NCBI GenBank assembly: GCA_036245805.1
Contig: BTRK01000002.1
Span: 22,251,067-22,315,066, forward strand
Length of the DNA: 64,000 bases
Source of the DNA: Pristionchus mayeri
Taxonomy: Eukaryota > Nematoda > Chromadorea > Rhabditida > Neodiplogasteridae
Direction of reading: 5' to 3'
Shown here: in pieces, positions 51,453 through 61,500 of the stretch
Layout: every line of letters starts with the position of its first letter
How positions within the stretch are numbered: position 1 is the stretch's first letter
Program-made: the position numbers and the translations under genes
The notes under the pieces: model-generated
The model's database searches: none
Told to the model about the DNA's origin: nothing
The model's input: only the letters and a program-made list of their open reading frames with translations

Positions 51453-52476
51453 ATATCACGCCTCTCATGAGAGAATCGAGCTGAGCTTAGGAATGGTGAA
51501 ATGAGATCTAACCGGTTTTGGGCACCCTGAGGCATGTCTGAGTGACCCCCGAAATGTTATTTTGCATACTTCGTTTTGGAGCTCCCTACGTAGGGTCGGA
51601 TTACGGCACCTCCTACTTTGAGAGCTGTTTTCTTGGTTAAGGTGAAAGATAGAGCAAAAATGACCTCTGAGTGACCCCGACTCATTTTTTGAGCTCTATC
51701 GATCTATCTAAACCATTTTCTCTAAAACCCATTTTCAACGGTGGTACACTTCAGGTCAATTTTCTCAAAAGTGTAGGTAAAGACGCAGCTCAAATTTTCA
51801 CAATAGGTGCAGCTCAGCGAGAGCTTTCCAATGAATGGCTTGCGAAAAATATACTAAGTTGCCGGTTAGAGTTTCGCCCTTTTTACTTCGTCAGGATCGT
51901 TTGAACTATTTTTTCAACAGACGATTTTATCTCACACCTCACTTTTCGAAGTGCGCGGATGAAAATGAACGAAGTTCAATCGAAATGTCTGTTGAAAAAA
52001 TAGTTCAAACGATCCAGGCGAAGTAAAAAGGGTGAAACTCTCACCGGCAACCTCGTATATTTTTCGTAAACCATTCATTGGAAAGCTCTCGCTGAGCTGC
52101 ATCTACTGTGAAAATTTGAGCTGCGTCTTTACCTACACTTTTGAGAAAATTGATCTGAAGTGTGCCACCGTTGAAAATGAGTTTTAGAGAAAATGGTTTA
52201 GACAGATCGATAGAGCTCGAAAAATGAGTCAGGGTCATTCAGAGGTCACTTTTGCTTAATCTATCACCGTATTCGAGAAATCGGCCCTTGAAGTGAGTGA
52301 TGCCGAATTGCGACCCGGTGTAGGAAGCTCCAAAGTGAAGTCTGCACAAAAAGACTTTGGGGGTCACTCAGGCATGCCTTAGGATGGCCAAAACCGGTTA
52401 AAACTCAATTCACGATTTTCCTCCATTCCCATGAACGGCAAATTCAGCTCGATTCTCTCGTGAGAGGCGTGATATG
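51453..52476. mobile_element. Fold-back element, ~1.0 kb, with mirrored open frames
   Basis: The two halves, meeting near 51960, are inverted copies of each other with scattered mismatches and an indel near the outer ends (AACCGGTTTTGG on both sides). Each arm contains the same open frame read outward-to-inward: THFLSSIDLSKPFSLKPI in the left arm and THFSSSIDLSKPFSLKLI in the right. No transposase motif is seen. It lies between the two CALHM genes. Confidence 0.82.
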
Positions 52477-52710
52477 CTCGTTTGGTTGTGGACATCATTA
52501 ATGAACTCAAGTCTGTATGCATGTTCCCTGGAAGATTAGAAATTGTAAAAGTAATAGATAGTACATTGTTGATTCTCCCCCTCACTGCATGATTAGTTTC
52601 TCCTCCTCTTACATAGAACAAATGTTGTGATGATTCATTGACTATTCATCGTATCGACGAGGAATTTCGCTTCGTCCCCATATTCTACAGCATTCCACCT
52701 TCATCTCTCA

Positions 52711-55700
52711 ATGAGTGCAGTTAAGATTCCCATTACCGATGCTGCTAAATTCATCACTGGTTTGCATTGCTCTCCCTTCTTCCCTCCATTCTTCCTCTCG
52801 ATCAGATCTCTTCTCCAGTGCCAGTCCCACCATCATCAATCTCGGTCTCATCGCAGTGACTCTCTTTGGTCAATCAGTGAGTCTCTCTCTCTCTCTCTCT
52901 TCTCTGCTACCCCCCCCTCTCAGATCCTGAAGGATCTCTCCTTCTCTTGTCCCTGTGCCTTCCCCTCTAATCAGTACCAATCTCTTCTCTTCCTCATTGG
53001 TCCTTCCCTCTCTCTCTTCCTCCTCCTCCTCATGCTCAATTCCATGACATGGAGGATTCTTTATGGATGCTGGGCCCGGTTCGATTACCCTTCCATTCAA
53101 TCAATATTCCGTGTAGATCAAATGGTACTCGTCACTCCTTTGCTGCTCTACTCGCAAGATGGATCGAGGTAATACAATTTCGATTTACATAATCTATTTG
53201 GCAAATGTGTCAGATAATTTCTCAAGCGTCAATAGCTCCAGTAGCATGGATAATCTTCGCCTTCTTGGATGGATCGTAAGTGTTAGTCAATCTCCTGATC
53301 CCTCTCCATTCATTCTCCCCCCATATTCTACAGCCTCTCCTCTTTTTGCTCTATGCTTTCGATCTCCCACTGGTTTTCTCTCCTTTTCCTAAAATCACTT
53401 GTCGGCTCTTTGCTGATGATATCAAACTCTTCACTACTTTCGACCCCCTCTCCCCTTCTGATTCCCTCTCCCAACTCCAATCTGGTATTACTAGCTTCAT
53501 AGACTACTGCATAACATGGCAGTTAGAAGTTGCAGAAAAGAAATGCAACATACTCCATCTAGGCAAAAAAATCCCCGCACCACTTACTCACTATCTTCCT
53601 GCAACCTTATAGCCTCTCAATCTATCCGCGATCTAGGTGTCCATATCGATCCTCTTTTGAATTTTGACTCTCATATTCAAATCGTTTGTCATAAGGCCTC
53701 ATCATTGGTCTATCTCCTCTTTCGTAGCATAGCTTGTACTATTACTGCCCCTTACATAACTGCTTTCAAGTCGTTTATTCTCCCAGTATTAGAATATGCT
53801 TCCCCGGTTAGGTCTCCCTCATCATCCGGTAGAATCCGCAAACTAGAGAAAGTACAGCATCTGTTCAGTAGACTTTTGTTCTATCGCTGTTCTCGAGTAG
53901 ATTCATGTACATCTATTCCTTCCTATTCTGATAGACTAGCCCTTTACTCGCTACATTCTCTTTATTCTCGCCGCATTGTCATAGATATTATTTTAGCTCT
54001 CAAAATTTTCGCAAATCTTGTCGAATTACCAATTAGTAATTTCTACACTTATAGATCAATTAGTAGTATAGTGCATATGTTCTTCATATTCCCTCCTTCC
54101 GAAAGGAAAATTTAAGATCCTCTTTCGCCCACAGAACACCTCGCTTTCTCAATAAATTACACCTGATATGTGACCCCCTTTTATCTGTCGACACTGTTAA
54201 GCTCCACTTGTTAAATTCCCCTAATCTACTACATACCCTTGCTATTGAAATTAGAAATCTTTAGCTCTCTTTCCCCTCCCTCCACCCCTTCCATCTTCTC
54301 TTCCGCCAGTTCGACACTCCGATCTCAAGTCAACCAAGACTCCAATAAGATATATCACGGGTATCATGAGTCAGTGGGGGAAAACACCATCGCATGGGAA
54401 CAATTTCCAACTTTTATTTTTTGTTTGCTTTCATATTATGGTGGTATCATATACTAGAACCAACTTCTCGAAAAATCTAGGCTACAGGTCCCAGAGCCGG
54501 CTTTTAGAAATTTTCCGGTTTTGTGTCCGGGCCTACTGTATTTCAGCTCTCAGATGAGCTACAGATGTGGCAAAGATTTCAAAATATGCGAAAAAATATT
54601 ATAAGAAATTTTTATGTCTCGACTTAAGAGATAGAACCAAAGATAAAAAGTTTACGCGCAAAAAACCGGTTTTTGAACAATATAAAAAAATGCAGCATTT
54701 TTGGTAGTATGCGTTTCAAGATTTTTTATTGCAGAAAAAGAAAGCTTGAGTCCACATACGTATAAGAAAAATATAGGAAGGGTGATTTGAGGGTGGATTA
54801 CGTTCACAGTAACCCGACGAATATGGGCATGTGAGAGTTCGCCAAGTGAAACTGGACATTATCTTCCAGTCTTTAACGAAATCGAATCCATTGAAACGGA
54901 TTTTTCACATTTCATGACAAGTGGAGTTTGATGGCGTAGAGAACTCCATAGCTTAGCTCATTCTGAAAAATCGACTTTTCCCACCTCTAAATTTAGCAAT
55001 TTTGCGTCGTGATAAGTCCATTTAATCAAACCTGATCTTGCTGATTTACTGTTAACAATACAGTGGGTACTGTCTTTAGTAAAATATTCACTCCTAGCGA
55101 TCAGCCTGCCAACATATGCTTGAGATATTTTTCCACGAAAATGTCAGATCAGTGATGTCGAACTTGCACATGTCTCGATTTGGAAAGGTACATTGTCAGT
55201 ATTGAACAGATAAGTGTTTGAAAAAATATTTGGCGGAATTAAGTTATAATAAGGCGAAAAATTTACTAATTATACTGTGTTTTGAAAATTCGAAAAATCT
55301 CAGATTCGAAAATATCGATTTTATTCACTTAGAAATACATTCGTTTATTCACTTAGATATACATTCGTATTAGTATTTTCTAACTTTCCTCCAAATAACT
55401 TTTTTTAAAGACAAATCTGTTACTGACAATGCAACTTTCAAAAATATACTGACAATGCAACTTTCAAAATCGAGACATGTGCAATTTCGACATCACTGAT
55501 CTGACGTTTTCGTAGAAAAATATCTCAAGCATATGTTGGCAGGCTGATCGCTATGAGTGAATATTTTACTAATGACAGTACCCAGTGTAAAGTAAATAGT
55601 AATACAGCAGGATCAGGTTTGAATAAATAGACTTATCACGACGCAAAATTGCTAAATTTAGAGGTGGGAAAAGTCGATTTTTCAGAATGAGCTAAGCTAT

Positions 55701-57309
55701 GGAGTTCTCTACGCCATAAAAAGCCACTAGTCATGAAATGTGAAAAATCCGTTTCAATGGATTCGATTTCGTTAAAGACTGGAATATATTGTAAAGTTTC
55801 ACTTGGCGAACTCCCACATGCCCACATTCGTCGGGTTACGGTGAACGTAATCCACCCTCAAGTCACTCCTCCTATATTTTTCCTATACGTATGTGGACTC
55901 AAGCTTTCTTTTTCTATAAAAAATCTTGAAACGCATACTCCCAAAAATGCTGCAATTTTTTATATTGTTCAAAAACCGGTTTTTTGCGCGTAAACTTTTT
56001 ATCTTTGGTTCTATCTCTTATGTCGAGACATAAAAATTTCTTATAATATTTTTCCGCACATTTTGAGATCTTTGCCACATCTATAGCTAATCTGAGAGCT
56101 GAAATACAGTAGGGCCGAACATAAAACCGGAAAATTCCTAAAAGCCGGCTCTGGGACATGTGGCCTAGATTTTTCGAGAAATTGGTTCTAGTGTATCCTG
56201 CAACCGCAATATTAAGCAAAACAAAAAAATAAAATTGAAAATTGTTCCCGTACACCTCCACTGGCTCGTGATACGTGTGATATATTGGATAGCGGCCACT
56301 CTCCCGCTCTCGAGGCCCCCTCCCCTCGAATATCTCTCTCGCGCGACTCGGAATCGGAAGTGATCGTCTCCTGCCCCCCCCCCCCCCCCACCCCTCTCCC
56401 CCATACGTTTCTTTTCTTCTCTTCTCTTATCTCGCTATCCCCTCTCATTCTCGCACATTTCTGTAACTGATGAAGCACCTACGTGGTGTACGATAAATAA
56501 AAAATAAAAATTCTGAGTTACTATCGATGCTTCCGAGCCGGTGATTTCTACCCCATGGAATCTTCTCTCCAATGTGAAAACTGGACGAAATCATCGAACT
56601 ACCTCTCAATTTCAGACGATGGACGAGTTCATTCTCTCATTTATTCCCTTCCAATCTCTCTCTTCAGATTTGCCCAGAGTGCATTTGTAAACTGAACGGG
56701 ACCTTCCAGTCCTATCTCGATTCCCAGTCCAGTATCATTGGATGGTCTCTCCTCATTGGCTATGGTCTCATCGCAGTTATTGGTATTCCTTGTGATAGAA
56801 AGATGGAAGTACAGTGAATGTCACTCCTTTAGTTGTGTGTCTCTATCGAATGTGCAACGAATACACTCTCCTGCAGAGGGAATACGTCGAGATATACAAG
56901 AATGAGGAGGAATCCGCCTTCCTGAAGATTGCCAAAGTTCCATCCCCTCATCTATTCCATAAAGGGAATTCCCATTCAGGATCACGCATCTGAAATGGCA
57001 GACAAGAATGTTCGTTCGTTCTTCGACCAAAGGGAGGGAAAGGAAGACTGGGATTGGGTACGATAGGAGTAAGCAGGAGTCTCTAATGGGAAACCTTTGC
57101 AGATATCAGGAGTTCCCGCAATCCGCAACAAATTCTTCGAAACTCTTCAGTTGACTCCCGAGAAATCGCCTTCCAAGCTCTTCACCCCACTTCAATTGTG
57201 GACAAGACACAAGGTTATTTTAGCATCTTTATACAAAATGTGCTATATATTACAGGAATCCCGACGGCAAAAGAAAGTGAGCGAGAGCGATAGAAGTGGA
57301 ATGATCTAA
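52711..57309 (+). CDS. Calcium homeostasis modulator (CALHM) channel, copy 2
   Basis: Tandem paralogue of the preceding gene with the same exon plan. It shows MSAVKIPITDAAKFITG, SPTIINLGLIAVTLFGQS, LKDLSFSCPCAFPSNQYQSL with the CPC pair, LFLIGPSLSLFLLLLMLNSM, ASIAPVAWIIFAFLDGS, then YYRCFRAGDFYPMESSLQC, ICPECICKLNGTFQSYLDS and SIIGWSLLIGYGLIAVI, the cytosolic helices DHASEMADKNVRSFFD and DWDWISGVPAIRNKFFETLQ, and SRRQKKVSESDRSGMI. Between DGS and YY an intron of 3242 bases (53276-56517) replaces a short intron in copy 1; it holds a LINE fragment and a 1.9-kb fold-back element. The TAA at 57307-57309 overlaps the stop codon of the gene on the other strand. Confidence 0.85.
53333..54330 (+). 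mobile_element. Degraded non-LTR retrotransposon (LINE) 3' fragment
   Basis: Reverse-transcriptase remnants are visible in two frames: PLLFLLYAFDLP and the catalytic block RLFADDIKLFTTFD, then DLGVHIDPLLNFDSHIQ and the thumb-like LEKVQHLFSRLLFYR. Wording and order resemble the CR1/jockey group. A frameshift near 53600 and further stops break it, and the 5' part (endonuclease and early RT) is absent. It sits at the start of the large intron of the second CALHM gene, in the same strand sense. Confidence 0.75.
54342..56288. mobile_element. Fold-back element, ~1.95 kb
   Basis: Arms 54342-55203 and 55424-56288 are inverted copies, about 860 bases each, with mismatches but co-linear throughout (for example ATTTTTCGAGAAATTGGTTC near 56169 against CCAACTTCTCGAAAAATC near 54461). 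The ~220-base loop contains short direct repeats of TTTATTCACTTAGA. No transposase is recognisable. It directly follows the LINE fragment in the same intron. Confidence 0.82.
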
Positions 57310-58084
57310 TGTCCTCCGAGTTTGGAGAGAAGGAGTGCCTTGATCTTCTCTGCATTGGGGAAGAGCTCATCTCGAACTGCCTCCAACTCCTGAACATTTG
57401 CAAATTACTGATTTCATAGAGGAATTCCTTGAGTAAATCCTTGCTATCCCATAGGCAACTTGTACTTAGAAAGAAAGATGATACCTTCTTGACTTCGGGT
57501 GTCTGCTTTCCGATGATCTCCTTGATCTTGGGTGCTTTCGTGAAGGGACTGCCAGCACTCTGCCAAAGGAGATTACTACCAGCAAGAGAGAGAGGGATGA
57601 CGTACCTTGAATACGGCGATGACTTCATTGATTGCTTCTTTCGCAGCAGGGGACAACTTGGAGGCGAGCTGGTGGAACTTCTGAAGGAATGGATGAGGAT
57701 CGCTTGAGTACTCCATCCCTTCACTCACCTCTTTCTTCTCCTCGAACTTCGCCTTGAGTCTCTCTGCTGCTGCTGCATACGCCTTCTGGAATGCAGAAGT
57801 GAAGAAGAGAAAGAATAGAAGGACTCACTTTTACATCATCTCCCTCCTTCTGGACGATCTTATTGATGGAGATCCACTTCTGGATCGGATCTTCCTTCTC
57901 GTCGAGAACAACCTGAAGGATCGAATGGGATCTATCTCCTCCTCTATTCTCCACTCACATCCTTGATGGCCTTCTTCCCCTCTGCAGATATCTTCGTGAT
58001 CCACAGATGGTCCTCCTCTCCAATGGGTGCAGCAAGGGCGACAGCTGCAGCAGCTGCACAGAAGAGGACGAGGGAGAAGTTCAT
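57306..58084 (-). CDS. Secreted SXP/RAL-2-like protein (DUF148-type)
   Basis: Six exons (58084-57959, 57912-57829, 57785-57729, 57680-57606, 57559-57485, 57389-57306) sum to 501 bases, 166 aa, all in phase 0. The signal peptide MNFSLVLFCAAAAAVALAA is followed by a helix-rich protein: WITKISAEGKKAIKDV, PIQKWISINKIVQKEGDD, AAAERLKAKFEEKKEV, KLSPAAKEAINEVIAVFK, KIKEIIGKQTPEVKKV. The LSPAAK...KIKEII layout recalls SXP/RAL-2 (DUF148) secreted nematode proteins, several of which are abundant antigens; fatty-acid/retinol-binding FAR proteins are the alternative. Its TAG at 57308-57306 overlaps the TAA of the convergent CALHM gene by two bases. Confidence 0.72.
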
Positions 58085-58515
58085 GATGGAGATGCAGCTG
58101 ATGAGGATGACTGCAATCCACTCCCTTTATACCCTCGATGGGAAGGGGGAGAGGGAGAGGGAAGGGAGGGAGGGAAGACCTCGTTCGGCGGATAGCTACA
58201 TCTTGTTTACGATTCCCCATTAGATCATTCGTTGTTTCTCTTCACTTTGTCTCTTCTCTCCTCGGCTGTTTTGGTGTTCTAGACGAGATTCGAAAGTGAA
58301 AAGAGTGGCAAGTCTGTGCGTGTTCAATTGTGTGACTCCTCTGCTCTGTTCCATGTGAATGATCCATCTCAGAAGTGTGCACAAGTGTAACCATCCCTTG
58401 CCCTACTGTGTTTTAGGGTCGCAACTCTCTTTTTAGCTGAACGTTGTTTATCTGAACTCGCTTTGGTCAATTACGCTTAAGGTGAAGGATATGCTATAGA
58501 AAGAAAGGGTGGAGA

Positions 58516-61500
58516 CTACCGATACTTGAACTTGTCACTCACACTTCTCGGTTTTGGCACTGCGTACAGGATAATGCAAAGGGTGAGAAGACAGAAGACA
58601 ATGAATGATGCGAAGAGAGAGTCAATGAGAGGGAATGAAGGGGGGAGGGAGAAGACTTCGGCGCTCTCATCGGGGTACACCTCAGAGAGATAGGAGGACG
58701 CGTTAGGCCATCTAAACATTCTACTCATTGCATTTCTCCTGAAAGGGTGAAATGACCTGCAGAATTCCTTCCTTCCACTTCCATCCACTGGCTGTCGCTC
58801 ATTCCGAGTGCAATTCCGCATAATCGAGACTGAAGTCAATATTCAAGTAATCATGAATGCATTCCACGGTTTCCCGATCTATCCAATGTCAATTCTTCAC
58901 CAGGAGCGAGTTGAGGAACGAGAAGAGAAGTGAGTCCATGAGAGATGTAGACGAAGATGTTGAGTCGAGATGGAATCGAGAGGAGCAGAGAGGAAGGGAC
59001 GGAGAAGTGTCTGAATAGAGGAAATATCTTTATTTATCGCTATGCAATAAAAAAGTAAATTTTTATTTCGAATAAATCATTTACGGATTAAGGAACTTCG
59101 AAATGAAGTTATTGTATTCTTTTAACCTGACAAATCCTCCAGCATGAATTATTCCAAGGATGATGAGTGAGAAGGAAAGAGAGATGACAGTTAGCGAGGA
59201 TCGAATCTAAAGATGGATAGATATCTATTATTCCTTATTGAGACTGTTCAGTTAGCATTCACAAAGATTTCTATGTTTTCGATCAGTCATCGCATGATAA
59301 GTAGACTCACTAATCCGAGTAAGAGAATGGTGAGTGCATGCGAGAAGACCGCAGTGGAGACGAGGAGAGGAAGGGAAGAAAGGACGAGTCGAAAGACATC
59401 GAGGGAGGGAAGCAACCAGAGAACTGATGAGGGACTGCAAGGAAGTCGATGAGTTGTCTCAACCAGTGCATTCACTCTAATTTCTCACCCCGCCAGCCAA
59501 AGAACAGCAGCAAGAGCAACAGAGAACATCTGCAATATCGTTTCTTATGATACTCATTGTCGTCTTGTATGGTATAACTCATAAGCTCCGTTAATATTTG
59601 GTGCTTGGGTAAGTAGAGGGCCAATAAATGATAGACGACTCACTTCAATGGGAAGATGCACGATGAGATAGGCAGTGACAGGGAGTGCCCCCACGTAGAC
59701 ATCCTCTGTCGATTCAATGAAGAGAAGAGTACGAAGGGGATGGACTGGAATGAGAACGGAGATGGTATTGGACAATAACAACAATAACTACTGACAGGCA
59801 GCGAATGCTAGGAGTACACTGGTGGCAGCAGTGATGGAGAGGGCAAGATGGATGGATCCAGAGGCAGAGAAGGGAAGAGAGGGAGAGGAAGCTGGGGAAG
59901 AGAGAGAGAGGGAAGAAGATGAACGACGAACCTTGAGGAGTGAATGCAATGAGGGAGAGGAGAGAGAAGATGAGGAAAGGAAGGAGGAAGAATCGAGCGA
60001 CCAGAAGAGGCCATTGGGAGATAGAATGAGTGAGAGTGCGTCTGAATTAGGGAAAATACGCGTCCCCTATATTCTACAGAAGACAGAAATATTTCCATTG
60101 CTCCTAATGTAAACTGTCACTGCTTCATCCACTCACCTCACTAGAGTGTTCATCTTAGTGAGAGTGGCGGGTCTCTCTAGATAGCAAAGGGCGACACTCG
60201 ATCCGATAGGCATCAGAGGAAGGAGACAATCACTCGAGAGATCTCCCTCGCGAGGAGTCACCGAATGAATCTGAAGGAAGAGACAACGATTCACTTAATG
60301 GTATGATGTACTATCCACATTCATTTGCTTTTGATCTATTGAGATAAACGAGATAAATGGAAGAGCATGAATTAAACTGCGTACCCTGAAATGTTCAACC
60401 AATTTCGCCGCCTGTTCTTGTGTTTCCTTGTATCGATCAGAAGTTTCCCGATCAACTGTGGCGAGGGATACTGAAGAATTGATCACTCACTCACAGAGCA
60501 AGGCTACCTATTCTACTAATTAGAAGACTACAATAGATGCTATTTATTTAAAGCTTAATATTAGGTTGTTGAAAAAGTCTTGCAGTTTTTTGTGTCCTCA
60601 ATTTGAACTATCATAATTATTTTGTCTCAAATCTCAATGACCAAAAAACGTAGCAGTGTTTAGAGGTATGCTTGTACTTTACATGCATACATTTCAATCA
60701 ATCCGATTTCGCGATCAACGCGATAAATTACGATCAACACAATTGCAATTAATTCTCAAAATTTTGCATAAAATTTATTTTACTGGATATTTGCTGGCAA
60801 AATTCACGAAACCTGCCCATACTGATCTCTGGGAAGTATCACGTATACCCTTCCAGAAAATATGTTTCAGCTGTGTCTCAATTCAGATTGAACCGAATTA
60901 CATGCTATTGAAAATATGCTGTCGATTCTGGTTACATGAAACTTGTTCATATTTTTTTGCATCAATGACCAAGCATATAGGCTCCACTATGAGTGCGCTA
61001 TATTCACCCACCAAAGAGGCTTCATACACGGAAAAAATATTGGCGCCTGCATCTTTCTGGTTTCAGAAAATTTGAATTTCTTATTTTTCAAAATATGCGA
61101 AATCAACATAAAAATGCAAAATGTAGTCATTTACAGTTCACTGCATTCCTCGAAAGGATGCAACTTCCATCATCCATGAGAAAAAGTATGTGTAGGGTAA
61201 AGATGGGAGCTTCATATAACCACCAGGAATTGAGCATTCATGCTTCAGAGGAAACAGAATATTGAGAAATGTGTCGTTTTCGATGGATAAATTCTCGCAA
61301 TTTTAACTTTGTTCTGTTCTCGACTCTCGGATTGGACAATGCTGATAGGGTGCGCATATGAAAGAGTATACAAGGCCTCATTAGTAATAAATATTCGAAA
61401 GTTCATCAGTCAAACTAAAATGAAGAAGGAAGGCAAAATATAAAAAAAAACCGCAAGACTTTTGCAACAACCTTATAGATTGAGGCGAACTCACAGTAGT

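Noticed and set aside
57831..58220. A 129-residue minus-strand Pro/Cys-rich frame
   Set aside because: It overlaps the signal-peptide exon of the SXP-like gene in another frame; the latter has a clean leader and in-phase exons summing to 501 bases.
60656..61075. A 139-residue frame in the 915-base mariner-type element as a possible transposase
   Set aside because: It shows no D-D-D motifs, helix-turn-helix or similarity to mariner proteins and includes unremarkable Phe/Ile-rich sequence.
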